Part shown: positions 1 to 13,225 of the stretch, piece after piece | Position numbering within the stretch: the stretch's first letter is position 1 | Layout: each line of letters opens with the position of its first letter | DNA from: Saxidomus purpurata | Lineage: Eukaryota; Mollusca; Bivalvia; Venerida; Veneridae | Length of the DNA stretch: 64,000 nucleotides | Direction of reading: 5' to 3' | NCBI GenBank assembly: GCA_022818135.1 | Contig: JAFMSR010000017.1 | Location: 12,104,561 to 12,168,560, forward strand | Program-made: the position numbers and the translations under genes | The notes under the pieces: model-generated | Told to the model about the DNA's origin: nothing | Databases searched by the model: none | What the model saw: the letters and a program-made list of their open reading frames with translations, nothing else

Positions 1-2560
1 CAAGACACGGATAACAAGTAGCAGTACTCATATTGGTTTAACAAGGCACGGTTAGCAAGTATATTATAAAATATATTGATTCAGAATTAGACAACTGAAT
101 CAGACTATATTATGCTATTTATAATGCCGGTAACCTTACAAAGAAAATATTGCTTTACAGTAGAGTACCAGAGGCGTAGCGTTTGTCTATGACAGTTGTT
201 ATTGGATAAACTGTACCTTTAAAGTAAATGATAGTTTTTAAGATATCCAATCTATTGTAATGGTAATATTTGTAATCATAGCCTCGGATGTAAGGTTCTT
301 ACAAAATGAGAAACATTATTTTTACTGTGCACGTGTATGATAGATTGCACCAAATAGAACATTGTATTACAATAATCAGCGCAAAGGTTTCACACAACGA
401 AAGGTTGTGACTCTACATCTATCTGATGTCAAAGACGAATAAAAATGTAAACAAATACCATTACATTAGCTTCACATGACACACATTTAAGAATCGCATT
501 CAATCGATTTCTTTCTTGTAATCTTCTTCTCATGTCTTGTCAGGGGATTAAATACAATTCGAATTAAATTCTGCTTGTAAGGCTTTACCTTAATCTTCAA
601 AACTTCTTTTTCGGATTCAAATCATGTAGAAATATTACTAGTATACATAATTAGTCTGCTTTTTTCAGTATGTTTGTAATAAGAAAATCGAGTGCAACAA
701 AAGTGTCGTCCCTAATGTAATTACATGAACATCGTTAATCTTTGATTTGTTACAAACGTACAACAAATAATATTTATTAACCTTTGCCTACATTATCTAG
801 AATTAACATAAATTAATGTTTCGATTCAATGCATGGTTTATCATCACATTCTTGTAATACGCTAAAACTATTTGTTTGTATTAACTTGTGCATGTGGGAC
901 TTGTCAGCATTTGAAACTCCCTTGCAATAAATTCGAATTGCATTGCAATCTGTTATATATGTACATGCGTGCAGCATGTTTATAAAGACTGTAAGTAGCT
1001 GAAACTGTTGTTTTATATAAGCATGTGCATTCTGATTGCTAGCATTTTAAATTGTAAATTTTCTTTCTCAAACATTTTTTTGGTAAAAAATAACGGTCAT
1101 ACAAGGGTGCTGAAATAGTCGCTGTGTAAATTAGAAAATGTCCCTGCATGGCTAACTCTGATATCTTGAGCATTACATTTCTACCCAGGCAGATTTTTTT
1201 TCTGTCATATTTGTAACGCTCCAAATCGAAATTTTACTTTTGTTTGCATTGACATATTCTAATAATGCAGAAAAAAGGACTTCATTTAATCATGTGTAAG
1301 AATCTGTAAAATAAGTTTATTATTTTTTATAAGTGTACGTGTTTGTATGTACTTAAATGGCAGATACAAATCCATTTGACATTTTGCTATCGACAGTGCA
1401 CTGACATTGATAATACATGCAATGTGACATGCTGCACATACATATACTTAAGGAAAGAGTACTGTCCGGTTTAAAATTGTCTAATTAAATTTGAATTGTA
1501 CGTTACTATTATTTGTTTTATTTGCAAAATTATATTTTGGGACTACTTGCTACATCGAAAGGTGTTAAGAATTCTATACAAAACTTTCAATCAGCCGTGA
1601 CGGCATAAACCATGAATTTCACATTTATATAAATTTTATGTAAATGAAGCTTATAATCACAAAAATTTCAACTGATTTTTGTTACCAAAGGATAGTCATA
1701 TCGAAAGACGTAACAATGTAGACAAATACTCAACGAATTGGTGTTATAACGGTGCTTTCAAGATAGCAAAATTTGCGCGTTTTATGTCGACTGGAGGTCA
1801 ATGAGCTACATGAATAAAATATGATTATTTCAGTTTTTGTGTTATTTTAATTATACCGTACAGAACTTTCGCCCTAAGTATATGTCAGTTATGTGTCTTG
1901 TGATGTGTCTTGATTATTATGTATATGCTGTCATTTACATTTGCATTTAACAGTATAATTCCTTTTATATAGTCTATATGTCTATGCTGCAATGTTTACC
2001 TTGTCTGCTGCATATTATCATATATGGTGTTCAGGGATTCCTTTGTATATTTTAGCCTATAGACAAGACGTTCTGCTGTTGATGTATTTGGCAGTCACTT
2101 ATATGCAGTGTCTCTTGAGGTTTTCAAAAATGAGTAACTAACAGCTGTTGAGCAATATATTATGCTTTTTAAGAATGCAATCAATAATAGTTGTAAAAAT
2201 ACCTTTTTACATGCAATGTATTAGGAAAAAAAGATTTTGCATTTTTTTTATTCATGTTGGAATGTTTCAGCCGAAAAGGTATACCAACGGTATATAAGTA
2301 CTATTTTTAAGTACAATACATTTAAACTATGTCGTAAATTAAATCTATGCATGCAACAACATGCAAAATCTCTTTTGCAGAATGTCTTTTGCAATAGCAT
2401 TATTTACCTTCACTTATTCATATCGCTAACATTAGCACTCACCTTTTGGCTTAAGTTCAATAACCTGTGTGTGCAATCAACAGTCGAAATGGTATGTGGC
2501 AAGACTACTACACACACCCCTTGCATTAAGAATGATATATCATACTAAAGTTTACATTCT
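1..2560. other. AT-rich region without a recognisable gene
   Basis: I see no conserved protein, RNA gene or clear repeat here. A 103-codon open frame at 2237-2548 (+) has no domain I recognise, and its composition matches the surrounding AT-rich DNA, so I treat it as chance. Confidence 0.5.
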
Positions 2561-2566
2561 TCCTTT

Positions 2567-2633
2567 TCGATTGGTTAATTCAGCCGTGTACATTTGTGAT
2601 GTATGCGTCTGGAAGAGTGTACATAACTTATCC
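2567..2633 (+). repeat. Solo copy of the arm sequence that flanks the recombinase locus
   Basis: About 65 bp containing CGATTGGTTAAT and then CCGTGTACAT aligns by eye with the two inverted arms at 37,684-37,794 and 40,965-41,066. It shows that the arm sequence is dispersed. No partner arm and no gene were seen nearby. The inverted CCAAT-like core (ATTGG) is shared by all three copies. Confidence 0.45.
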
Positions 2634-2639
2634 TCTAGA

Positions 2640-4445
2640 ACACCTAGAACAACAAACTTTGCAAATAAACCATAATACACAAATATGGTGGTTGGAGTGT
2701 TTCATTTCGATTGAATAAATGGGGAATACTCTAAATCAAGTACAATTTTAGGATTGGTTTTGCCGATTTCCGTTTCAAGAACACAGGAACGCTTATCTAA
2801 AAAAAACAACACATGACGTCAGAATACACCTAATGACTTCATAAACAACTCAGAACTATCATCATGTTTATTTCCCATTCCAATAATGAGATGCTCCACA
2901 GGGTTTCTGTACATGAAATAATTATTATTGTTATTAAATATTAATTTGAATATTGATAATATTTTATAAAGTAAATTAGCTTGAATTAATTAAATATATT
3001 ATCTAATCGTTTAACGATTAACGGCTCGGGTGACTTACGGTGCAAAAAGGGAAAATATGCGGTTTTTTAGACATGTTTACTTAGATAACTGATGAACTTT
3101 TGATGAACGAAAATGTTCTGATAGGATTTAAAGAGGGCTATAATGTCGTTTTAATGTACTACAGACGTGACTTATTGGTATTTAGTTAGACTGAAGGTCA
3201 TCGACACACAGCAATCGGATCATTCCGAATGATAAGGTCATTAACAGCCATATCTGACAACCCTTAGGCCATAGAAAAAAACGTGGTTTTTTTCAAAGTT
3301 CAGTCATAATCAGTAAATCTGACTCCTGTGGAAAACGTTCTTAACACGTGTACACAGGTGGCGCTAAAGTAGTCTGGTCCTTAAAATGTACCTGAAATGT
3401 TGTATAAAAAAGCTGACAATCTACAACAGAACCCATGAAAACCTGACGAAAAGTGGCATTTCATTTTCTTTCATAAATTTCGTTTATTACTTAATGTTTT
3501 TTTTCCAAGGGCAATCTACTGGAGTATTACAATCAGCACATCTTTCTGAGAAAGAATTATGATTTGTCTGAAAGACGCTTCGTTACAATTTTATATGACA
3601 AGGGAATTTGGTTTACTATTGTCAGTGGAATACAAAATGTTTCAATCAACTTATCGCATTTTTTTAATCACGCTGTGACCTTTGAAACTACGTTTTTGTC
3701 AACAACTTATGGATTTGGTTCGTTCAAACATTGGTTCTTCGTTTATTTTAGAGAGGTTTTCTTCTTTTTGGCTTAAAGGAACACATTTTACGTAACCAAG
3801 TGTACACTTTAGAACAAGTTATATCAACCGAATGATCCCTCCTAGGGCATATCTCACTGTAGACATTATTGACGTGCAATATACGACAGGCAAAGCAAAT
3901 TTAGGCATTAAAATCTAATGGATTATATCTTCCGGGTTTTGAATGTTCGTTTCAGCTTTCTGTAAAACATGTAATGCTAAATCAAACGTTCATGACCAGA
4001 ACTCCCTTTAAAAAAGATTCTGTCAAATAAAACTTTTCTTACACACGGATAGTGTTACTCTACATGTATTTTTATTGCCAAGAGAGGTAAAAGACCATCG
4101 CATTCAGGGATATATAGACAAAGTCATTTTATAGAATACTTTGAACATAATTTTGTCTTCATGACATAGTTGGACATTATGCGAATCTTAGAATAGCACA
4201 CACTGCCGAAAGACATACTTTCATGCAAACATGTGTGTATGACATCGCAAATAAGTCAAACCTCTTGAAATATCCACACACTACAGTTATTTGACTTTTC
4301 GTAAAACATATATACAGTGTTATACATTGCTTCTTAGGACATGTGCTATACTTATCTATAATATTTTGTGTTATTTTTCTGATGAAATAGTCAAGACCTA
4401 GACACACATTTTGATATGTAACCGTCAGAGTTAACAGAACGCCGG
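2640..4445. other. AT-rich region, nothing recognised
   Basis: Only short chance open frames are present (for example 70 codons at 3564-3776). No splice-framed exon, RNA gene or repeat family was identified. Confidence 0.5.
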
Positions 4446-4448
4446 GTA

Positions 4449-4640
4449 CATACTACAGTAGTCGGAACGTAACAGTTGTCACACGGAGTGCACGATACAC
4501 GCACGATGTACGCACGATACACGTTCGGTAAATACACGATGAGCGATTCAGAACGATACACGATATACACGATGTACGAAGCGCACGCTACACGCTACAC
4601 GATAAACGGATTATACACGTTATACGATCACTTTGAGATT
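4449..4640 (+). mobile_element. Foldback terminus with ACGATACACG-type short repeats (left)
   Basis: The outer end reads AGTCGGAACGTAACAGTTGT and is followed by about 150 bp of irregular 8-12 bp repeats built on ACGATACACG and GCACGATGTACG. The same outer sequence occurs in inverted orientation at 9791-9811, again with such repeats on its inner side. Either these are the two ends of one 5.36-kb foldback element, or they are two copies of one MITE in opposite orientation. The open frame through it (4476-4712) is a repeat shadow. Confidence 0.6.
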
Positions 4641-4649
4641 TCAATTTTA

Positions 4650-6065
4650 TCTAGACTTAGACCTTTTAATCAGACCGAAAGAATAAGATCAATTAGAAGT
4701 TTCATACCTTAACAATAAAAATGACATCGATAAGTGTCAAAGATCCACAGTTTTCATATCACAGTATGTGTCAAATTTGAATACCTGTCGGAGTGACTTT
4801 GGCAGGAAATTGATCCCGATGTGCGAGAAAACGGGCGTAATTAATGTTAATTGCCATCTACACTTTTCGTTAAATAAATTCTACATTAAAGACACTTTTT
4901 TAGGACCGTGTTCAAGTATAATAATTTTATACTGGAACCTTGAATTGATATGTTGATGGGTGTCAATGGGTGGGGTAAATTGACATTGAAGAAACTGAAA
5001 GCTTGAAATGGCGTTTTCGAATAAATCAAGCATTTGGAACGGGGTTTTTAATGTTATTTTGTAGTATTTATAGTTGTGATGATTATACAGGCCCTATTTT
5101 TGACCAATGTTTTAATAGAAAAAGTTTTGAACAATATTTAGGTTTTTTCCGGTAGCCCGAAAGTGAAAAATGTCCCTCTAGAAATCTAAGATTATTCTTA
5201 GAGAAGATAATTAAAGCGCAATGCAGTATTTATGTACTGTGGACTATGGTGATTAATTCTATGTAAAGTTTTATATCATGTTACTTTATATTGTGTTTTA
5301 GTGGGCCTATTCTATAGGTGGGGTATATAAAAACACAGAGAAAAATGAACCTCTAGGAAACAGTGATATTTTCTAGAGTGAAGAGGGTTATTAAAGTTAA
5401 TCTTTTATTTCAATGTAGTTTTAATTCTTGGCACGCAGTTTCATATACTTTACTCCACTGCTACCATTCTTTTTAGATTCAGAACCCCTGTTGAGGTGGT
5501 TTGAGTAATACTTTATTGGGGTAGTAATAAATTTAAAGTAAAATTAAACAGACTGTTATGTATTATAAATTTTCTCACCCATTTTGGGATAAAATTTATA
5601 AAACTTTCTAGGAAATGAACCAAAAAACAGATTAAAAATCATTTGCAAAATTTTTTGGACCCTCTGTAGAATAATGGAATGGTCCAATTGCATGACACAA
5701 CTCTGCATCCAGTGGTGGATAGCAGATTCAATTAGAACCCTGGAGAAGACACATATTACGCCTAGATTATACAGTCTCAAAATGCCATATATGGTGTTAA
5801 CATATACATGTATGTACATGAAACATATAATCTTATATGGAATTATATGTTTATTTGATATACTGATGATGAAGAAGATACAATGAACTTCAATGGATGG
5901 TTAATTACTGGGCAGAAAAATGATGTACATTCCAATATCTAATTTATCTGATGGCATAAGTAGTTTCATCAGTATAAAGGCTATGAGATAATAGCTTTAG
6001 ATTTTGTTTGCATATCCTATGTACATAACTCTGATGATATTATGAGGTGGTAACACATGTACATA
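4650..6065. other. AT-rich interior between the foldback termini
   Basis: No transposase motif or other protein was recognised. Weakly similar stretches near 5150-5230 and 5330-5400 (CCTCTAG... then a run ending in ATTAAAG) may be an old duplication, but the match is poor. Confidence 0.4.
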
Positions 6066-6069
6066 TACC

Positions 6070-6340
6070 GTCTCCCTTGGTCTAGTGGTTTAGGCATCCG
6101 CCTTTGGAGTGGGAGGTCGAAGGTTCGAAGCCCACCAGTCCGTTCTGATATAGCTGGTTGGTGAGCCGCCAGCTAGTTAAATAATGGTTACCGTATGCCT
6201 ACCTGCCTGGTGCCTGGCATTAAATGGTAGGATTCGGGAGGTACATGTGCTCAAAAGTCTCTCATAAGTCAGAAATGGCTGGCCCTTTAAATAGGGGTGA
6301 CACTGTAATAAAAAGCACTTTACCTTCTACTTTTTATACT
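6070..6340 (+). mobile_element. tRNA-derived SINE
   Basis: A Pol III A box (TGGTCTAGTGG, 6078-6088) and a B box (GGTTCGAAGCC, 6122-6132) lie 34 bp apart, as in a tRNA gene. The anticodon arm would place TTG in the loop, so the head is Gln-like. The head is followed by about 200 bp of unrelated body ending in an A/T-rich tail near 6310-6340. A mature tRNA gene is excluded because no matching 3' acceptor strand follows the T arm. It lies between the two foldback termini, so it could have inserted into that element. Confidence 0.75.
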
Positions 6341-6344
6341 ATAC

Positions 6345-8150
6345 ATGTAGTAGATCATTTGGAAAAATTGTTCTTGGAATACACATGTAGCATTAGCAAA
6401 TAATTTGATGGAAGACTGACAACAATATGAAAGAGCTAAGCAACACTCTATATTTATAAAGAGGGTGTAACCTCACATGTTTCAAAACCTCAATAACTAT
6501 GAGACTGCAGAATAGAGCTCAGCAATGATGGTACTCCTGTTTTGTTTTAGTTATTTTGGAATTTAGATATGTAGAAAGAACTTAAAAGATCTATATTTGT
6601 TCAAATTGATGTAAGCTAGGCTTTTAAGGAAACTATCAGAGATAAGGAACAAATTTAATAAACCGGACAGAGTTCAAGCACCACCTCTGCCACACTTACA
6701 GGAAAAAAGGCCCTTTGAAAGATTTCTAAAATGGTTTCAATTTATGAAACTAACCAGAGGAGATCAGTGTCAGAAGATTACAAACTACACACAATTAATA
6801 TTATAGAGGTGTTCAAAAATAAAACTATAGGTGTTAGCCGGTATCACTGGCTTTACGGGAAGTCCACACAGGCACAATTTTGCCATCTTAGCCTTAAAAG
6901 AAATCTTATTTTTTAAAATGTTTTATTCATTTTATACAACATGATTATGGTACTCTTTTTAGTGATATTATACTATTGTATACTTAAATAATGAGCTCTT
7001 TGCAGAACTTACTACTTAATTTAATTAGGATCTTCAGTAAAAGAACTACTTGTAATACTAAAATACAATTATTAATCAAGTGTGAGGGTTCTCACAAGAC
7101 TGATATATATTACAAATCTAATAAAACCCATTTCAAGGTATACAACTTGATTAAAATCAATTATTTCAATGTGCCTCCTTCTGAAGTAAGAGAGTAAGAG
7201 TCTGTTATAGTTAAACTGGTAAGAAAGATGCAGGTGATCACATGTAACATCTGTATGGCCAGTGGCCAGTCCAAACCTGCAAGGATCTACTTACTGATCA
7301 TGATAAAAGGGTTGATGTTTCATTCAATTGGAGGTAGAACAAGTAGGTTTGTAAGTAGAAACCGGCTACATTTATCCTGAACCCGCCCCCTACCCCTCCG
7401 TCCCCAACATATTACAGATAATAGCCAGTGAAATTTTGTTTTAATTATAATATTATATGGTGCCATACAGACAGTGCAAACTACCATACGTATTAAATTA
7501 TATATAAGATATAAATTACAGTTACGTTTTTATAACTGAAACGGCATGTAACAGGTACAGTGGTTGGGCAACCCCTACCAACATGTCACCCGTCACCCCT
7601 ACTAATTTCTGTTATGTGCAGACTATGATTTGCTAAATAATAACAAGATTGAATTTTTATGTTTTGGGTTGCCAATTTAAATCAACACCCACTAACCAGT
7701 GAAACGCATGTTTACTACTACAATTAAAATACTAAGAACTTACTGAATATAAAAATTGCTTTATACAAAAATTGTTTAGGATTTTGACTAGTGACCTACA
7801 GGATGGGGTCTGATAGCAACTGGAGTAAATTAGATAACTAATTTTATCAGTCATTTGACAGTCTACTATGTTATTCTCCAACAACCTTTATACACATTAA
7901 CTTAGGGCTTTTTCTTAGACTGAGAATAATTATTAATAGTGAAACCATGCAAGTCCAAGCTTATCCATTTCTGGCTTGAATTTTAGTCTCTGTGTGGTGA
8001 AAGCTATGCAGTCAAATAGCCAGTGAGGGGTGTTACATTTTACAATGCACTAGATGCAAACCTGGTCAACCCAAAGTATGTACCAACCCGAGCTGGTTGG
8101 TAGTAAGTTTGTGCCCAGCCTAAGACGTGTGACTGATTTGTCCATTTTGT
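6345..8150. other. AT-rich region, nothing recognised
   Basis: Short open frames at 6731-6916 and 6991-7197 have no recognisable domain. No repeat family seen elsewhere in the window was detected here. Confidence 0.45.
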
Positions 8151-8164
8151 AATTTGTCAAGTAT

Positions 8165-8420
8165 CCCATAGGACGGCCAGGTCGCACTGTTTTGCGGCAA
8201 AATGTGTTTGTTTTAAGTTTCAATTCTCTACACCATCCATCCAGGATAGTGGTTCGAATCCCGGCATATATTTCTGTGGGTGAGTATGGTATGTCCTGGA
8301 TCATGGCCCCTAAACCAGGCCCCTTTTGTCTGCATCATCTGCTCTCATTACCAGATATTATCATAAACCTACATGAGCTGGGCACTATAACATGGTAACT
8401 GGTAAGCCTGTTTTTAGGCA
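8165..8420 (+). mobile_element. Possible tRNA-derived SINE remnant
   Basis: A perfect B-box sequence GGTTCGAATCC at 8251-8261 is followed by CGGC and a non-tRNA body, which is the usual layout of the 3' half of a SINE head. No convincing A box lies at the right distance upstream, so the head is decayed or this is a tRNA-like fragment. Open frames across it on both strands are not credible genes. Confidence 0.4.
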
Positions 8421-8424
8421 TTGA

Positions 8425-9140
8425 TAAAATTTATGAATAATAATAATGTATTCAATAACTCTGGTCTAGAATGACTGTTTTTTTATTTCATTGAGAACAG
8501 AGATGATAGTGAATCTGAAAATATATACAATATAGCAAGTTTTTTAGGTTGATGATGTAAAAGACGCTCAATGCAGTGTCTATTGTTATCATTTCTGGTA
8601 TAAATGCAGGAACAGGTTATAGAGTATTCCTGATAAATGGAACAATAATTTGTCAATCTTCCTATGATGGCAACATACATGTTTAGATGGATTACAACAG
8701 CTGAAGCTAATATACCAGAGCCTGGATTTTAGAACCATCTATGTACATGTATATATGTAGATGTCCAGAATAAAAATATCTGATCTATCATTTGAGTTTC
8801 TAACTTTGCGAGATGCGGTATGTCAGATTTGATCATTTTGTTTTCATAGGGCACTTGTAGGAGGATCTTACAAAATAGCCGTGCTTTATGATCTCACTGA
8901 CCAAAACCTTGACTTTCGCTCAATATTTGAGAATCTATTCCTGGTGCCCCAGTCTAAGGGGCGAACCCCAGCCTCAAGTTCAAACAGGTAGGCAGGAGTA
9001 GAGGACAACGCACAAAGGGCCAGCTGGAGGTCTTAATTAATTTTGGACAATATTCAGACCCTGTTTTGAATGACAATGAGGCATTTGATGAGACTCAAAC
9101 TAATTATTCAGTCAAAGACAATACCTAATTACCTTTCTCT
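8425..9140. other. AT-rich region, nothing recognised
   Basis: No gene, RNA or shared repeat was seen. Confidence 0.45.
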
Positions 9141-9145
9141 TTATG

Positions 9146-9562
9146 TCAGCTAACGGATATATTATTCCAATCAGGCAGTATAGGGGACTTTTGGTCATAT
9201 GGGGGGACGTTTTGGTCTGGGGACGTTTTGTTTTGGGGACGTTTTGGATTGCTTCGGACTTTAAATATTTTCGTAAAAGTGTAGTTGATTCGGCGTATTA
9301 TTTGCATATAGCCAATAAAACACTTGTTAACTTCATACCTACGATATGTTGCTTCGATACAGGCGTACCTTGTCTGCTGCACTTTAAGGAATGCATTGAC
9401 AACGCAGTTTAGATAAAAAGATGTCCTTTCCGTTGCAAAAATAGACCTAAATTTCGGATATGAGGTGAAAATGTCTTCGACCTGTCCCGGAAGTCTTTCT
9501 CGCTCGCAACTACACCAAATAATATAAACCGAAATCAGCACTTTTTTGGGGGAGATGTGCAC
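9146..9562 (-). CDS. Unrecognised 138-codon open frame beside the right foldback terminus
   Basis: Apart from the recombinase fragments this is the longest open frame in the window not dominated by low-complexity sequence. It starts directly inside the right foldback terminus (9570-9812) and reads away from it. The first third has C-S-C and CERERLPGQ segments, the middle has YACIEATYRRYE, and the end is rich in Pro, Asn and Asp. I recognise no domain, catalytic motif, signal peptide or convincing membrane segment. The last part overlaps the GGGGACGTTTTG repeats, which argues against coding. It could be an exon of an element-encoded protein, a chance frame, or a decayed gene. I think chance is most likely. 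Confidence 0.15.
   Translation of the reverse strand: MHISPKKVLISVYIIWCSCERERLPGQVEDIFTSYPKFRSIFATERTSFYLNCVVNAFLKVQQTRYACIEATYRRYEVNKCFIGYMQIIRRINYTFTKIFKVRSNPKRPQNKTSPDQNVPPYDQKSPILPDWNNISVS
9183..9247 (+). repeat. Short G-rich tandem repeat (GGGGACGTTTTG)
   Basis: The motif GGGGACGTTTTG or a close variant occurs at about 9183, 9203, 9218 and 9235, with spacers such as TCT and TTTT. Each copy carries ACGT. It stands out against the AT-rich surroundings. No function is evident. Confidence 0.7.
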
Positions 9563-9569
9563 GCTAAGT

Positions 9570-9812
9570 AAAACGATTAACTACGAAATACACCATCGAA
9601 TCGTACGTATACCGTATGGATTATCGTGCATCGCGAATCGTATATCGTGTATCGTGTATAGTATATGGTGCACGTTGCACGATGAATGATACGATATGAT
9701 ACACGATATACGATTGACAAAATACACGATGAGTGCACGCACGTTATACGCACGTTGCACGCACGTTATACGCACGATATACGCAAATTTTGACAACTGT
9801 TACGTTCCGACT
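9570..9812 (-). mobile_element. Foldback terminus with ACGATACACG-type short repeats (right)
   Basis: The outer end (GACAACTGTTACGTTCCGAC, 9792-9811) is the reverse complement of the sequence at 4460-4480. Inside it lie about 200 bp of overlapping short repeats such as ATATCGTGTATCGTG and CACGCACGTTATACG. Many are palindromic or near-palindromic, so the single strand could fold extensively. Together with 4449-4640 it gives the architecture of a foldback element. Confidence 0.6.
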
Positions 9813-9819
9813 ACTGTAT

Positions 9820-12800
9820 ATACTTAGGCAGTCTAATCTCACTATCTTTTATCATCCTATGACAGTAAGTGTAGTTATAATTACTTTTATAGTACATCAC
9901 AGGACTTCACTTCTCCCGTAATAAATATCTTAGTTTTGACAAACATCCGCTGATTTACGCTGTCAGGCTATCAATACATGTCTGGAAATCATTCATTCTA
10001 TTTTTTTATCAAGTGTCGGGTTGCAAAGTAATTCTGTTAAAATGTTACTCTCCAGCAATCGGTCAATTATCTACCCCAATATATTCTGATCAAAAGCACC
10101 CCCTTGTGGGTCATTCAATTTCTTCGGCGTAAATGAAATTCGCACTTTATCGTGATTGAATATCTTTGCCAGTCAAATATATGTTGATGAAATGGCAGAA
10201 GAGATCTTCACATGCGTCTGGAATATCCAGTCTATTCACAAACCGTCCATTTAGTAGTCAATAATTAATTTGTCTTAAACGCAAGAACTACATATCGTTT
10301 CATGTTTCACTAAAATGGTAACTCATTTATCTACTATGGGGTATTTATTAAACACTGTTGAGTACACAGATGAGAAACCTATATTGGATGAGGGAATTAA
10401 ATTAAATTCAGTATTGATCTCAACCATGTAGATCTATAATGAACTCGTTATTTTACACCATTAACATCAAGTGCAACTGTTGTCATAATTTAAGAATGAT
10501 CTAATTACGAGAGCAAACCTGTTGAGAAAAAAATGAAAAATAAACTTGTATTCAAACTTGCTTGAAAAATAATTTAGAGGGATAGAAATTTGTCTCAGAA
10601 AATGAATATTCATATCGAACTTGGTTACGGCCATTTCCTCTGTGGTTGGGGATCTCCATGCTTTTAATTTTTCTTTCTTGTTATTTGTTGTGTTTGATTT
10701 GTTACTTGTTTTATCTTTCAGTTTAAAATGTTAATACTTGACACCTAAAAGATTCGCCACGCAGCACTACATCTAATCTGCAAAGAAACCATAAAATAAT
10801 TAGAAGAATATCTAACCTAGTTATGTCAGAAGAGGTATCCGCATGAAATCATTTTGAGACGCGCGTGGAGTCCCGATATGACTCGCGTGGAGTCCCTATA
10901 TATTTGATTTCCGGGACTGAAAAAGAAAATGAAAAAGAGGCTGAATGTAGTTCGCAAAGTCCAATATGAAATTCTCAGATTGAACTGTCACAGGGAACAT
11001 ATGCTAGAGAGTATTTGCTATCGTACATCAAGTGTAAAATAAATACTAGATACATGTAGTCCCTTTGACTAGTAAAAAACAAATCTATCATTCCGTTAGC
11101 CTGTCTATCATTGATTTTCTTAAGGTTAAAAAGCCTGATTCAATATGATAAATTTCTTCTTTTTAAATCAAGCATTCACTATGATAAGATATGTGTCTCG
11201 CACACAACATCGACTGAAATCATATGCAATTATATGATAATGTGTTCATCAACACACATTTCGTTCATATCAATCCAACGTTATAATAAGTTTCAACTTA
11301 TAATCGTGGGAAGAAATACAAATATAAAAGCATAATTATATGGACAATCAGTGACATACATTTACATATAAAAAACATATATGTGTAAAATTATCTTGAT
11401 ACTACAGACAGTGACAATAATCTTAACAAAAGAAACACATCACCGGAGAAGGCCAGATATTCATAAAATACCTGCCTAACTAACATATAACACCCAATTA
11501 ATATAAATTTTAGATCAACAATTTAATTCATGTCTATATAACTGTTTTTCTGATCTTAAATGCATTGTCTATAAATATTGCTAGGTTTTGTATAACATTT
11601 TTGTTTTCCATGTTTACATGTTCGATTGTATATGTTTGGTCTAACTCAGAATCGTTTATCTCTTTCTTAAATCCTTGTATACTTCACACTCTATTACAAA
11701 ATCATGGTAATCATCTTCCAAAGTTTGACATAGAACACATATTCGTTCATATAAAGGTATTTTGATATCAAATCAGACAACATTTCTAGTTTTTAAAAAA
11801 TGAATACAAATAGTTCAGACCAATATCTTGTTTCTAGCGTTCATCTCAAACATGTATTTTAATACTTGCACTCCTTTGTATCTGACCTTACAGGTGTCCA
11901 ACAATCAGCACGGGAATTTAACAAAAAGTTAAAAGTGAAACATTTATATCAGTACTTTGCAGTCCCATGATCACATTGATTTTACTAATTTAGAAATATA
12001 AATCCTACTCATAGGATAATGAGTCCTATTCATTCTAAAACAATGTTTATTTATATCTTTTTTTCGTATTAAAGTCATTTCTTCATGCAAGAGTTGCTAT
12101 AAAGCTTTTCTTTATTTTGCAATATAATTGAATAAATTAGTACACTACATTTGTAACATGTACATCGATTTAAAAAGCAAAGTTAGGAATGATTTTGGTA
12201 CAAATAAAGATTCATACCGCCGGTAAGACATTTCTCTTGATAGAATAAAAGTTACTTCTGATTGTGATCCTGGGACTTTAATATATGTCAATAAAACAGC
12301 AGAACACCAACTTACACTCTTTTCTTTGGATCGAACGGGGTTTAACTTTGATGGATAGAAATTTTAACTTATTGAATGATACATTATTTGAGCCTTTTAA
12401 ATCGACATGTACTAGAAATCGTGAAACAAAATCTTTTGGTAACAAAATATAGAAACGCTATTGTCAAAATAGACAATCAGACATTTATCTGCTTCCTGTA
12501 TTTACTAGAAATAAAGTTTTTATGAGCAACAGTGGGATATTTGATATATTGCCTTTCAAAGTCTATCACGCGTATCTTTCAGATGAAATCGAGTCAACGT
12601 TTTCTGTTCTGAGATGATTAATCAACAAACCATTCTGAAGTTCTTTTTTCGGAGCAACACTGTCACAGACAAACATTACTTCAGGCTAAAATTGTAACTT
12701 GATTGTATTTTTATCTCCTGCTTGTCGTCGGGACATGACAAATACACGTCTTCGTTTCTTTTGAGGTCCCAAAGGGTAACCCAGTTTATTGCATAGATAT

Positions 12801-13220
12801 AGCGTAGAAAGCATTAATCATACAGAAACGAGATGTTCTTTGACATTATATTTTCAACAGATATTTGCTGCAAGAAAACCCTGGTGTAGAATCCTTATTA
12901 TTGATTTATTTTACAAAAAAATTTTAGCAGTTTTCTTGAACTATTTTGCCTTAAAGTTTGGCTGGATAAGTCAAACAAAATTAAATAATCAAGAGAAATC
13001 TGGCAAGATCAGTTATTTTAACTGCTTGATTTTAAAAACAGGTAGAGTCAACCAAAATATTTATCATGTAAACTACTAGTGTCAAATAATCACTTAAAAT
13101 GTCTATGTTTATCACTGAACAAATGGAGCCTGGAATGAGTGTGACTGCCAATATTCATTCAGGTCTCACATAGATAAAATAATTCTGTAAAGTCTCTTTA
13201 AAAAATAAGATAATTTGTTT
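9820..13220. other. AT-rich region, nothing recognised
   Basis: A pair of GCGTGGAGTCCC copies at about 10,863 and 10,884 is the only small duplication noted. Open frames at 11,111-11,335, 11,565-11,765 and 12,789-13,079 have AT-driven composition and no recognisable domain. Confidence 0.45.
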
Positions 13221-13225
13221 TAAAA

